This document shows, piece by piece, positions 46,124-58,329 of a stretch of DNA of 64,000 nt. The stretch is taken from the NCBI GenBank assembly GCA_963681505.1, contig OY811972.1:1663432-1727431 (forward strand). Reading direction: 5' to 3'. The position numbers were made by a program, and so were the translations under genes. The DNA comes from Eunapius fragilis. Taxonomy: Eukaryota; Porifera; Demospongiae; Spongillida; Spongillidae. Below the pieces are notes generated by a model. That model had not been told where the DNA came from and did not search any database. It saw nothing but the letters and a program-made list of their open reading frames with translations. Each line of letters begins with the position of its first letter. Position 1 is the first letter of the stretch.

Positions 46124-48390
46124 ATAAAAACATTCTCTATAAGAAAGGTGATAGGCATATAGCAATAGTGATGTAAAAAGGAAAGAAACAAGGGTCTAAT
46201 AAGGAGAAATGTAATAGTCCTGTATTTCGCATGCAAACATAATGTGCGAAATATAGGACTATTACATTTCCCCTTCTTATTAGACTCTAGTTTACTTCCT
46301 TTTTACACCACTATTGCCTTCCAATTCTATATAAGGTTTTTTATTACTTGTTTCATCTGTTTTTAATTTCATCATGTAATGAGATATAGTAACTAGATAA
46401 GATCATTTAATTTACATCAGTGAAAAGACAATACAACAAAACAATAGGTTTGTCTGACATTGCTATGCTGTGTCATGTCTTTGGCCACTTGCCCTTGAGG
46501 GCTGTCAAAATAGAAATAAGTGAGCCAATTGCAGACCAACAGGGCAATGGGCTGTGGGGAGACAACACTGCATGAGAACACCTCCCCCTTGTCAACCACA
46601 GACTAAACAATTATACAAGTGACCCAGTTCATCTAAAAATAACTAGTGAGACAACATCATCTCTAGGTCTGCCTGTACAGAGCACGCCATTTTGCAGTGT
46701 ACAACTATATATCTTATAATTTGGCCTCCACATATATAAAGTGCTCTTATTCTGTGTGGGAGGGCATTATATAGTTTCCATTCTTATACTGATATAGCTA
46801 GGTAGTAAATGTTACAAAGTCTGATCACACACAGGGCCATAGCCAGACGGGGGTCATAACCAAAATAAACCCGTAAAATTGGTGTTAAAATCTGATTTTA
46901 CTAGCTATATTACAGGTTCCCTTGGTCCCTGACACAAATGTAGGGAACTAGCTCTGTATGTTCAATTTCAGTAATGAGCAACTTCTCTGCACAGTTAGTC
47001 CATGTGTGCACATTTATTATAGCAAAAAAAATGTAACATGCATTTTGCCACTGTCCTGGACAAGCAATGCTTTCATTTATATTCATGGCTAATTCACTTA
47101 TAAAGTTTTTATTTTTAACTCTGTGATAAATAGTTTAATTGAATTCTCTGTGCGCAATGAGAGGGCATGTCAGAATTTAAAATTTGCAATCTTGAAAAAA
47201 GTTAGATCCCTTTCTGCTGCAACAAACCAAATAACATTTTCAGGCGCCAGTGCTGCAGTGATAATTTAGTTTGGATAATCTAAATGTTAAGCATTTCAGT
47301 GCACATCACCACTATCAAACCATTATCATGTCCTAAAGCAAATTTGAGGCATTAAAAGTTGTTCTGAAGAATGCAATAGCTGTTAAATGTATGTGTATTA
47401 GCAGAGAATTTTTGGTGTCGTAACGGACAGAAGAGCGACCTTGATGTCAAGGTTTTCAATCCTTTTGCTAAATTTTATATAAAAGAATCATTGACAAGAA
47501 ACATGCCTATGAAGCCGGAGTTTGTGAAGTAGAACTTGGATGTTTCACAACACTGGTGTTTTCAACTTCTGGTGGGTTAGATCCTGCTGCTAAACCACTT
47601 ATTGCAGAAAAGCACGATCACCATACAGCCAACCCTCATTTGGCTTCGTACCAAATTGAGCTTTTTGTTCCTACGTTGTCTTCATCGCTCAAGTATCGTT
47701 GCTGCATGACCGCTTTGTCACCATGCATGATAACCAGAAGTGGTTAATTCGAGGATTAAAGATATAGGTAATTTATATACTTTTATTTGCGTTAATTTAT
47801 TCATGATATGCTGGAAGGGGGGTGTCCGGACACCATGGACCCCCCCCCCCCCCCCCCCGTATCCGCCTCAGGACAACCAAATTAGCTGATTCGATGTTAA
47901 AAGGCTTCCTATTTTCTGGCTATCACTAACCACTTCGATTCTAATTGGATGCATTGGTGAATTGTCAAAGTTGCATGTCGAACATACAAACCTTTGCACA
48001 TCAATTTCAGTTACACTCACACACAAGAAAGAGTCTGTGTCCATGTACATAGAGGTGTTTCAAATTCACATTAAAATCTTTTTTAGGACATCCACCAGAG
48101 TTGACCAAGTTACTGGGACCAAACCCTTTCCCTGAAGCCATCGTCTTAGAATTGCCATATTGATATCATCAGCATTCCCTCTGTGTTCTTTCTCCAATGC
48201 TTCAACAATGGTTCCAGTATTATCCATCAGCAGATAAGTACCAAAGATGGAATACTTTGCTCCAACATGAGTAACAACCTTCAGGTCTAACAGCTTGGGC
48301 AATGTTGGTATATCTGTTGGGAAAAAGGGGTGAGGAGTGGGGGTGGGGTGGTGGGAGGTATAATTCATACTGATTAAACCATCAGTTCAC
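46124..48390. repeat. Segmental duplication, copy B (with MITE at 46124-46354)
   Basis: Collinear with 1-2330. It carries a complete foldback MITE (arms 'acattctctataagaaagg' and 'ataaggttttttattacttg'), the LINE-like fragment, a poly-C tract at 47838-47858 and the Death exon of the intact zinc ribbon-Death gene. Differences from copy A are a few percent plus several indels. Confidence 0.82.
47480..47755 (+). pseudogene. LINE-like ORF fragment (duplicate)
   Basis: Duplicate of 1447-1715; reads HAYEAGVCEVELGCFTTLVF, STSGGLDPAAKPLI, then drifts. Same comments on family as for the first copy. Confidence 0.35.
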
Positions 48391-49786
48391 TACATGTAAC
48401 AGTGCAACCATTAAAATAAACAGAGCTGGTGTGTTTATTGAAACAGACTGGATTGTTTGTAATACTGCTTTGGTTGTTCTCATAATACAGTTAAAGTTAA
48501 ATTATGTCAGTGGGTGCCGCCTACATGTAACTATGATTTCATGCACTGTTCTTCATTCAATGCACAGTAAAGGACACTCACTCACCTGCCAACTGTGGCA
48601 ATTCTTGGGTTATGCGTTCTAACAAGACCTGACTGCTCCCCTCAATCAGGCTCATGCGATTTGCTATCAACTGCTCCTTGGACCTCTGAGAGACCAATTC
48701 ATTCCTCACGGGCTCAGCCCAAAGCCTAGCAGCCGGCTTAGCCAAATTGAATTGTGCAGGAGTAATCTACACAAAAAACAAAGGTAAATCCTTCTCATTA
48801 AATTGGTGGCACGTAATAATTGTCTGTAAATAATACAGACCTACATTGTGTATATGCAGCCTTTTCACTATATTCTGTGAATGTCCTTATTGTCAAACAG
48901 TTCTAAAGGGCATTAATTTTTATTCCTAATATAGTACCAAATGGTTTGGCAATGTAAGTGCTGCAATTACCCTTTTACATTATGCTTGTCTTTAGTACTG
49001 ACATCAGAGTATATGGTCAGGAGATTGTGCCAATGTTCTATTTATATTGTAAATCTATTAGCGTTATTACTATAATATAGTTGCAAATCAAATACGAGGG
49101 CATCATCAATAAAGTTGAGCACGCTTACATGTCACATGTCTCAAAAATTAATGCTGCACTGCTATAGAATGGAACCATTGAGACATACACAAATCTAATG
49201 CTGATTCTGGAAAGACGCGGTTATAAAGTTCAAGTCAGAGATTTGAATGAGAGGATGGAGGGAATGGGTATACCAATACTACATGAACTAAGAAAGTGGT
49301 GTGGTGGTGATGATATCATGGGGATGGTGATGATATGGAGATGGTGATGTGATAATGGCAATGTGATGTGGTGATATGTTGATGGCATTATATCATAATA
49401 TGGTATACACCACTGCTGCACCTTTTATGCAATGGGTAAACACTTGCGCACAGGAGTTAATGGTACGCATGATGGTACACATGATGAAGATTGACCATCT
49501 GGTTGAGGGTTAAGGGGAAAAACAACACTTCAGTGCAAGCCCCTACCTTATCTTTCGGCCACACTGGAAAACCACAACCATAACAAGCTAATCCTTCGTC
49601 ATTTCTTAAGGCCTCCCAGTTGCGGCCACAACGAAAGCACTCGTAGCCTACTTTCACTGACACTGCTGTAGATCCACAGTTGTAGCACTCTCTCGTAATT
49701 GCGCCATATTCACGCCCGTCTAAGTTATAAACATCCATAGTCCATATGCGGTCGCAGGTTCTGCATTCAAAAGTACACCGTGTCAT
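48066..49786 (-). CDS. Zinc ribbon - helical linker - Death protein (three exons, intact)
   Basis: Minus-strand exons 49786-49547, 48766-48586 and 48313-48066 give 222 residues with perfect phases (0, then 1) and AG/GT borders. Residues 1-80 have four CxxC-type pairs: CRTC near 6-9, CYNCG, CFRCGRNW and CYGCGF, as in tandem zinc ribbons; WEALRNDEGLACYGC is the best conserved block of the family. Residues 81-140 form a charged, probably helical linker (NLAKPAARLWAEPVRNELVS, then LLERITQELPQLA). Residues 141-222 form the Death domain (THVGAKYSIFGTYLL, AILRRWLQGKGLVPVTWSTL, VDVLKKILM). The ATG at 49786 is chosen because it aligns with the start of the 57148 paralogue. The fusion suggests an adaptor that senses or binds through zinc and assembles through Death; the function is inference. 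Confidence 0.78.
48775..49540. repeat. Intron with family-wide homology
   Basis: The intron between the zinc-ribbon and linker exons. About 48775-49090 is shared with 59240-59600 and 21470-21830. The part 49280-49400 is a TG/GATG-rich simple repeat. No extra exon is seen. Confidence 0.65.
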
Positions 49787-49809
49787 TTTGTGATTCAAAT
49801 ACAATGTAG

Positions 49810-50309
49810 GACCATATGTCTAGTCCCCAGTCTGACAGTGCCGTAATACCGTATAAAATGAGCACGATAAGATATTAATATTAACTTAAACTGTAGAAAC
49901 CATACGTATAATGTTTAACCATATTTTATGATACGTATTATATGGCCCAAAAATGAATATGTCTAGCATTATGACACCCACAATGGCTCAAACTAAATGG
50001 CGCCAGTACGAATCCCAGGCCATGCGATTCACCACAGCCCCGGATCCAACATAGGTTACCCCCACTCATATGAAATTGAAATGCCGCCCCTCTGGCACCA
50101 ATTGCCTCCACGCACCATACTATCATGCAAACACACTTGCGGCTGCCTCAGCCTGACCAGCTACATACCCATGCACTCTCACACACGACACTTAAAGAGG
50201 TAAATGAAACCCTAAACCTGAAACCCTAAACTTCTCATGCCATCCAGGCGCGGACGTAAGAAGGGAGCGTGGCAGTTAAAGAGAGGGTGGGGGGGGGGGG
50301 GGGGGGAAG
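49810..50309. repeat. Upstream region with dispersed repeats and a poly-G run
   Basis: Holds the promoter side of the zinc ribbon-Death gene (to about 49950), a copy of the 'tatgaaattgaaatgccgcc' repeat also at 29690, and a G run at 50289-50306 into whose end the hAT element inserted. Confidence 0.55.
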
Positions 50310-50499
50310 CAGTGCCGGTTTAACCATTTAATGGGCCTGGCGCAGGGTAAATTTAATGGGCCCCCTTAGTAATAAAAAGTCTCCCAACACACAGCGTTGA
50401 ATTAACAATTGTGGAACGCTGCTATCAGCAAGCGTCACATTTGAATTTACTACCACAGATGTAATTATAACTAATCCTTCACACAATCATCATGGTGTT

Positions 50500-50560
50500 T
50501 TCTTATAGTGGACAGCATTTCATGTGCCGGCCTTCTCAATGCATCTTTTGGATACTCTAA
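50500..50560. repeat. Internal duplication inside the hAT element
   Basis: About 50 bp near 50510-50560 (gtggacagcatttcatgtgc...) repeat 50902-50950 of the transposase gene with one or two changes. The 50902 copy is coding (ArgArgProAla...); the 50510 copy lies past the stop. It probably arose during gap repair. Confidence 0.75.
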
Positions 50561-50681
50561 CATATAGTAACAATTATACAAATTTATTAGAATGATCTAC
50601 TTTTATAATAATAGTAATGCAACCTTGTACTTTTTAAACAGGTTTACGGCGTAATTTGAGTTCGGCAAAGTTGGCGATTAG

Positions 50682-53158
50682 CTAGGAATAGTCAATTTCT
50701 CGAACAAGTTCAGATTCTATGTTCAATATTGCTAAGCTCGATAATCGTTCTTGATCCATAGTCGAGCGGAGAGCGTTTTTAATTCTCTTCAGGTGGCTAA
50801 ATGACCGCTCTCCAGTACAATTTGATACTGGAAGAGTTAAGTATATACGCAGTGCAATGAATATGTTAGGAAAGGCACTTTCGACACGGTGTTGTCTTAA
50901 AGTGGACAGCATTTCATGTGCCGGCCTTCTCGATGCATCTTTTGGATACAAAGCCTTCTCAAATTCTGTCCACTGCAACCATTCATCAAAAATTTCAGCA
51001 TCAAGATCATCGGAATAGAACGATGTTAATCGAGACAAGGAATCTTTTACGGCATCAAAATTCTCAAGTTCATGGTATCTTAAGAATAGAAAACGAGTGT
51101 CCGTTTCTGAATATGCACGTATTCTGTTGTTGAGATCGGTCACAATACGATCAAGTATAGCGTAGAACGTTTCAATTCTAAATTTCTCTTCTGAAGACAT
51201 CACAACATCAGGCTCACTAGAATCTCCAAAGACGCGCTTTGCTCGTCGCACTCGCACTTCTTTAAAGCATGGAGTCTTGCTAACAGCAACTGCTCTAGTC
51301 TTATAATCATCAAACAAGCTTCTTTGAGCCTCCAGAAATCCCAGAAGAGACTTCAATACAGCAATAGCAGATCCTATTTCTATGGTAGTGGACTGGAGAA
51401 GCTGGCTGCTTTCGTGAATTCTTTGAAGCAGTGCACTCCAAAACACTGTCATAAAAACTGTTTCCAGTGTGTCCATTATATTTGCCATTGCAAGTGCTTC
51501 AGATCGTGTATCACACTTTTGCAAGGGATCGTCAGCAATTTGCTGTAAAACATCATGGTATACCTTATAGTGCAGAGACAAGGACTTCAGCGCGTCCGAT
51601 CTACTAGACCACCTGGTTTCACAAAGCCGTTTTGGTAAAAGTGATCTTTCAACTGCATTGACAGCACTAAGCAATGTTCTCAAAAGATTCCAACGATTTG
51701 TTGAGGCAGAAAAAAATACATACAACTTTTCAACAAATCCAAAAAATGATACAGCGTTGACACAAGATTCTGCTACTGAGACTCTTGATAGATTTAACGA
51801 GTGTGCCATGCAAGGAATGTAAGACGCTTTATTATTTTCTTCCAACACCCTGGCCTGCACACCAGAATACTTTCCCGACATGTTGCTATAGCATTGTCAT
51901 ACGATTGGCCTCGACAATATTTATTATCTTTGAGATCAAGCCTAAAGTCTTTAAGAATGTCGATTAATAGTGTTGAACAAATTTAAACCAGTGTGGGAAT
52001 GTATTTCTTCAAACTTAAAAAAACGCTCAGTTGGTATTCCAGCGTCATGAACGTAGCGAACTGTAAACGTCAGCTGGTCCGTATGTGAGATGTCTGGTGT
52101 TGAGTCAACGCTAAACGAATAGTACTTTGCTGAAGCAATCTCGTTAATGATAACTTGCCTCACTTCCTCTGCCATGAGCAAAACAAACTCTTCACATATT
52201 GTAGATGATAATTAAGATGGATTGCCACGTCCCCTATTACCATATTTCTCTATGTGTTGTGCAAGAAACGGATCATATTCAGAAAGCAACTCTAAGCATC
52301 CAAGGTAATTTCCGTTGTGCTCTGATCCAAAAACCTCATTGCTGCCACGAAGAGCTAGTCCACGAAACGTAACTACTGAAACTTCTCTTCTCAAAACCTC
52401 CTTCCAGTATGAATTTTCCCTTGCATAACTACCTATGATACACTGAGCGGCCTATTGTCTCGTGTTTTGCTAGGCGAATAGCATACTTTGAAAGAGATTC
52501 TCTGTGTTGAACAGAACGTTCATGATCATTAAGCCGACCAATATGATCCCACGAATCAAAACCTGTTGTTGCTAGACTAGAGGAATTGCTTGCACTATTT
52601 ATAGAAAACAGTTTGCAGACAAAGCAAAACACGCATCCTGTTGATGGGGAATACATCAACCAGTTTCTTTCAACCTTTTCTCTATTTGGAGACAGCGTTG
52701 TGAACACTGTATCATTTAGCTTCCTACATGGGCCAGACAGAGTACACAGCATTATATATATTATTTATCTCATAGATTTACATGCATGTATATAATGACA
52801 TGCATGAACTGCATTAATAGTACTATGACGCATAGTTGCCTACATAGCGTGTACATTTACTCGCTCTTCTTTTTATATTACTTTCTTTGCATGGCAAGTG
52901 AGAATTTGACATTGTGTGAATTATATACGGCTGCGGAGCGTGCAAATGCGCAATTTACCTGATTGACTTTCCTTGCCTTGTAGAATTAGTATATACTCCA
53001 TCCCTGTTCCTACATAGCTCTGGACCGACTCGTAGCCAATACTGTATCATGCTCTCACTAATAGACCACAGAGCAGGATCAGTTTCCATCTGATGGAGGA
53101 ATACTGCACCATCTTGATGAACTGTTTCAGTGACATCTTCGCATTGGGAATTATCCAT
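50682..53158 (-). pseudogene. hAT transposase (TTF-zinc-finger type), broken
   Basis: Start ATG near 53158; exon 1 reads DPALWSISESMIQYWLRVGP, the N-terminal block of ZMYM/TTF-type hAT proteins. An intron of about 230 bp (donor GTAAATTG, acceptor catgtag) leads to the TTF finger (MYSPSTGCVFCFVCKLF, then HERSVQHRESL). Next comes the RNase H-like core with VDSTPDISHTDQLTFTVRYV and CRGQSYDNA, then the long frame 51881-50682 with YIPCMAHSLNLSRV, LCETRWSSRSDAL, and the C-terminal dimerisation block NIFIALRIYLTLPVSNCTGE and SFSHLKRIKNALRSTM. There are a frameshift near 52.4 kb, a stop near 52.21 kb (Tyr position, TAA) and a frameshift near 51.93 kb, so this copy cannot make a full enzyme. Confidence 0.88.
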
Positions 53159-53773
53159 CTGAATAGATTCATCTGATGCAGGAACTTGAAAACTTTATTC
53201 AATGCAAGTAGGTGGTGCCTCTGTTGCAGGCTCTGTATGTACTACAGCTGAAAAAAGATCACCGACATGATGAGTGACAACTGTTACTGTATTGCCGTCG
53301 GCAGTTGATGAAGACCCAAATGGCACGATGGAAACTGGTCTGCAGTGAGCAATGGAGAGCTACCGGTAGCGGTAGTCAGAGTAGATGCAGAAAAAAATGA
53401 ACTGATTTTTGGATGTTGTGAAACAGAGGCTTCTTTCTCCGTCGCTTTTCACAGCCGCTCAAATGTTTCTTTATTGAAGACATCGTGCTACAAGCTCAAA
53501 AACAGTGCGCAATAATTGGCAACTTGAGAATAATAAGACCAGTGATGCTATTCTAATTGTCACTTCACTTGCAGATCATATCATGATCGTCACGTGCGGA
53601 GCTAGTGCTAACTTGCGCAAGTACAGCGCATAATTTATATGCGTACATTACGTCATCTAATTAAATTCATCAATTGTAGGCGTGTACCTATGTAGATAAA
53701 TGGGCCCCTATCTTCGGTGGGCCTGGCGCATTTGCGCCACTCGCGCCCCGGTTAACCCGGCGCTGGGGGGAAG

Positions 53774-54450
<677 letters not shown>

Positions 54451-54593
54451 ATAGTCTCGTCCCCAGACCCAGATTCCCAACAGCTGCGGGTGGATACATC
54501 ACCGCTAACGCGGAAAGTGGGTCTGGGAAATAAGAACGACTCACTTGTTCCAAGCGTACCAAACGGATGTGTACATACGTAATGACGCTGACG

Positions 54594-56139
54594 CAGGGCT
54601 GCCGCGATATATCGTGATATACGATATATGGCGATTTTTTTTATATATCGCGATACTGATGCGATATATCGCGATTTTTTTTTTTGGAGTTTCGCAATAT
54701 TTTTGGGGGGTTTGGGGGGTTTTCATGATAAAAACTTGCGCGGAAATAGACGGAAAAGCACGGTGATTGGCGGAAATTAGAGTAATAACGAAATATCAGC
54801 ATGTGTATTTGAAACGGCGATAAATGTACGCATGCATTCGGTGCATGCAAGCCATTTAATTAAAACAATTTAGCATTATATATGCCTCAGGAATATGCAT
54901 TTCCCCAGTCGTTCTGGCAGAAGACTCCATCGTTTCTTCTGGAGTATATTTTTGGCTGTTGAGAAAACCCTTTCTGCAGGTGCAGTGGAAGCTGGAATTG
55001 ATAGGTACTTCCTTGCCAACATGAGGGAAGTGGACTTCATGCTTTCGCCACCATTCCATTGGGTCATCCTTCCTGAAATTTATTTCAGCTTTCTTAAGAT
55101 ACCTCTGGTACTCCCCTTCAATGTGATCTTCATCTCCAATAGCAATTTCTTCATAAGGAGATTGATCTTTATATGACCAAACGGAAGGTCGAAATCCTCC
55201 TCTGCTGATGTGACTGCCGCTTTCTTTGCTGGAGGCTCATGATCATCTTCATCGTCACTGCCATCCTCATCTGCTTCATCCTTCTGCACAACATTCATCA
55301 CTTCTGTTTTAACTGACTAAAAATGATTTGCCTATTGCATGGAGCGGTTTAGCCACGATAAACTTTTGTGTCCTGGATGAGTTATTACTCCCATTCCCAA
55401 CAGGAGGTCAGTAGGATCCCAACGCTGCCTCATGTCTTGCAATATAAAGCCCCTGACCTCTTGCACAACTTTTGGAAGATTGTTCCAACGGGTCCCTAAT
55501 TGCCAGTGCACTGGCGGTGTTGTTCCTTGGAGTCCATCCAATATACCTTGAAACACCACCTAAAGTAGGGTACTTTTCTCCCTGCAGAAAGTCTGTGACA
55601 ATTTGAAACGGCTTCAACAGCGAACACGACTTCTCTGCAGCCAGCTATTCGCCAGCAGATGGTACTAGATGAGCGTATTTGCTTTCAGCCAAGACATTTG
55701 TAAACCAACAACACCATGCACAGATTTAAGGTGCATGATGTCGCATGTTAGACGTGTTGTTGCCCTTTCTGGACACCCATGCACAGCGCCTGTTGCAAAC
55801 AACCCAGGAGGACCCAATCGCTTTCCTGTGCCACCCAAAATGTTCCCACACATCACTCCTAAACGTTTTGCGGTCAACGGCCACAATATCCTCTTTCCCT
55901 ACAGCATGGTAGGACGGCCTATCAGTCGCTTCTTTTGATCCAGCCATATAACGCGTAACCTCAACAAAGATTATTTGAAATTAATAGCAATGAATACTTT
56001 AATATCACTAATGATCATTAATATTCATCACTTTAATAACCACATATATATATCGCGATACATATCGCGATATTTACTCATATCGCGATATATCGCGATA
56101 TGGACGATATCGGCAGAAGACCATATCGCGGCAGCACTG
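54594..56139 (-). mobile_element. Internally deleted hAT element (BED-finger type)
   Basis: 1546 bp with ends CAGGGCTGCCGCGATAT and, from the right, CAGTGCTGCCGCGATAT, 16 of 17 matching. The flanking 8 bp are cgctgacg (54586-54593) and cgttgacg (56140-56147), one mismatch. Subterminal 'atatatcgcgatat' palindromes are repeated at both ends. The reduced transposase remnants are described separately. Confidence 0.88.
54876..55947 (-). pseudogene. Remnants of a BED-type hAT transposase
   Basis: From the start (55947): a BED-finger-like block FRSDVWEHFGWH, then VVCNRRCAWVSRKGNNTSNM. Next is a middle block WQLGTRWNNLPKVVQEVRGF and PTDLLLGMGVITHPGHKSL (55559-55332), an acidic linker (55301-55080), and the C-terminal dimerisation block ARKYLSIPASTAPAERVFST, then KNILQKKRWSL (55067-54876). 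The pieces are in different frames, and most of the catalytic core is missing, so it is non-autonomous. Confidence 0.82.
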
Positions 56140-56616
56140 CGTTGACGTAACCTTAATAATTCATGCATGTTGCTGATTACCTGATTTCAAGTGGAAGGTG
56201 TGGCTCAATTAGACATCGAAGTGGGAATATGCGAGCAAGATACGCATATTCAGGAGATAGTTTTGCGCGCGGTTCAAAGACTAGGATTTGCTGACCCACG
56301 TCCGAGGCAATTAAGACCTTCGTTCAAGGAAAAGGTAGTGCTTCCATACGCGTAGGACGAATTGCTTGCTGTAGAGGACCCCATTTTTGTGACGACACAA
56401 GGATTGCGTAACACTCAGGATCCACAGAACAAAAAAGCCTATGAGCCAGACCCACTTTCCACGTAGCTGTGATGTAATCCATCCGCAGCTGTTGGGAATC
56501 TAGCGGGGTCTGGGTACGAGACCAGTATATTAGGTGCATGTAGTTTGCCTTGTGGTACACATGCAAGCCTTATCTATAGACAATCTATAGATACAGCTGC
56601 ATTATATATATATGTA

Positions 56617-56868
56617 TGGGACAGTGTCCAGCTAAATCACCCTTATGGAACTTTTTCAAAATTTCCAGAACAAGCAAAAGAAAAGTAACGCTCGCATTGA
56701 AATGTATGGCTAATTATAAATTCAATGCCTAATAACTTTGTGATGGATAGTCCGATTTAGGATGCGTAAGGGCCATTTGACAGTAGCTCATGGGTGTTCA
56801 AGGAAAATCAAAAAATTTGAAAACTTGAAAAACTAGCCAGAAGGGTGATTCTGCTGGACACTGTCCCA
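56617..56868. repeat. TA-flanked MITE
   Basis: 252 bp with ends tgggacagtgtccagc and gctggacactgtccca and TA on each side (56615-56616, 56869-56870). The end at 63860-64000 'tatgggacttttgtgg' may be a distant relative. It lies just downstream of the zinc-ribbon exon at 56911. Confidence 0.8.
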
Positions 56869-56910
56869 TATATATATATATATATATTATATTATATATA
56901 TATATAGTAC

Positions 56911-57148
56911 GCCGAACCGTTCTATTGCAGTCATCGCATTCCAATCCCTTGTCGTACCTAAGGCCTTCCCATTCTCTGCCACATTGGCATTTGTAATCTA
57001 CTAGTTTTGACACTGCTGGAGATCCACACTTGATGCACTCTACCCACATCCCTCCGTGGACCCAGGAGGGGCCATAATATTTTTTAACCATTTGATGCTG
57101 TTCCGCATGCCATGCGATGTTGCATTGGCTGCATTCAAACGTAAACAT
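56911..57148 (-). CDS. Zinc-ribbon first exon (paralogue C)
   Basis: ATG near 57148, then MFTFECSQCNIAWHAEQHQM, then MWVECIKCGSPAVSKLVDYK, CQCGREWEGLRYDKGLECDD and CNRTVRR. All eight cysteines are present and the frame is intact to a possible donor GTACTATAT in an AT microsatellite. No linker or Death exon follows in order: a MITE, the hAT insertions and the complete paralogue B come next. It is probably a stranded first exon, or it could splice to something not recognised. Upstream bases to about 57260 resemble those of the 19308 copy. Confidence 0.5.
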
Positions 57149-57394
57149 TTCTGATAGCCGCCAACTAAAAAACTACCTAGTCATACATGTAAATTAATAC
57201 AATCCCGCCCTCCTACCAAATTGTACGCAGGAAAATCTATCCCAAAATTAGCGACGTCACGCGTCATGCCTTAATTGTCCATGCCGTACGTCTATGGAAA
57301 CAGGACCTGCATCACACAGCTTCAATTTGGATTAGTATAAGTTATTATGTAGCCAGAGCATCCTTTGGATTGCTGCAATGGGGTAATGGTAAAC

Positions 57395-57460
57395 AGTGGC
57401 GGCGGAGCAGGATGGGGGGGGGGGGGGGGGGGGGGGGATAGCCCCCCCCTCTCTTGCTAG
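57395..57460. repeat. MITE end plus poly-G run
   Basis: Starts cagtggcggcggagcagg, as in hAT-like MITEs (compare 12497), followed by a G run of more than 20 and a C run. Confidence 0.55.
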
Positions 57461-57473
57461 GTAATGAATACAT

Positions 57474-57904
57474 TTAATCTCCTATTCTTATTACGAGCAG
57501 GTATACCGTACGAATGAAAAGAAGGCAGGTTTGTTGAACGAACATGGAATCAATATCGCTAAAGTCAGCTTGCAGAGAAAAATGTAACAATGAGTTAAAA
57601 ATCAGTCTTTCAGGCCGATTTTTCCATTCCACAGCTGGATAACAAGTAGCTATACTCGTTGATGTGATTCGTTTGGAGCTACCAGATGTATAACGGCGCG
57701 GGTCACAAACATTCCGGCGCACAATATGCATGGCAATGAAATCTCATAGAAATCGAAGCATGCATGCTTTCTGAAGGACACAAAATATTTTTTAACCATT
57801 CCAGTAACATCCAGTTCGTCAGAAAGGAGCTTTTCGGCGATGAGACGACTTTTAACGTATTTAAGATCCCCCATGACAGAAAGTCGATTTAACAACTGTT
57901 TCAT
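57474..57904 (-). CDS. Hypothetical minus-strand exon
   Basis: From ATG at 57904 an open frame reads MKQLLNRLSVMGDLKYVKSR, LIAEKLLSDELDVTGMVKKY and FVSFRK, a helical, protein-like stretch. Beyond about 57785 the reading looks less protein-like. No family is recognised and no clear donor is chosen. It may be the first exon of a gene sharing a bidirectional promoter with the exon at 58177. Confidence 0.25.
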
Positions 57905-58176
57905 TTTGTACGTGCATAAAGAGCTAGGGAGCGCATTAATCTGGAGGATGTAGTCATGTAGCCAAGGAATTTATGATGAATGAGTCCAGTATTTCCATAA
58001 TTGTGTATGTGCATGAATCGGAAGTTCCGTAGAAACTTCCATATAGGATTTGACCCCGATTATGAACTCTTTTTTCCTAACCTTTAATTGACGGCCTGGG
58101 AACGAGGCTAGAACTCATTAAAAACACGCGACCCGTCTCTACCAAGACTCCCGACGAACGGATCGTTTACCTTATT

Positions 58177-58316
58177 ATGGCTATCGAACTAGAAGTCAAA
58201 AGTGAGCAGTTTCGTCTTTGTTTTATGTCACAGAACCGCGCGGCTGTTGAGAGCAAAAGGGTACTGCCCGTCCTCGTACCCGGTCCGGAACAATCCTCCA
58301 CCTTCTTGCAGCACAG
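58177..58316 (+). CDS. Hypothetical plus-strand first exon
   Basis: ATG at about 58177 begins MAIELEVKSEQFRLCFMSQN, then RAAVESKRVLPVLVPGPEQS and STFLQH, to a possible donor CACAG|GTACTT. No family is recognised. It may instead be the 5' part of the Ulp1/PHD relic that follows, but the frames do not obviously connect. Confidence 0.22.
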
Positions 58317-58329
58317 GTACTTTTAGCTA

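Larger units (their letters stand above)
50310..53765 (-). mobile_element. hAT DNA transposon with exact 8-bp target duplication
   Basis: 3456 bp. The ends are CAGTGCCGGTTTAACC (left) and, read inward from the right, CAGCGCCGGGTTAACC, 14 of 16 matching. The flanks carry the same 8 bp, gggggaag, at 50302-50309 and 53766-53773, the hAT signature. Subterminal 'gggcctggcgca' is also shared. It encodes one minus-strand transposase gene. It inserted into a C/G-rich dispersed repeat whose other copy stands intact at 54190-54450. Confidence 0.92.
54452..56525. repeat. Inverted-repeat MITE split by the second hAT element
   Basis: The left arm at 54452-54535 (tagtctcgtccccagaccc, attcccaacagctgcggg) is the reverse complement of the right arm at about 56435-56525. 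Single ends of the same repeat occur near 30275. Removing the hAT element at 54594-56139 leaves an element of about 530 bp. Confidence 0.7.
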
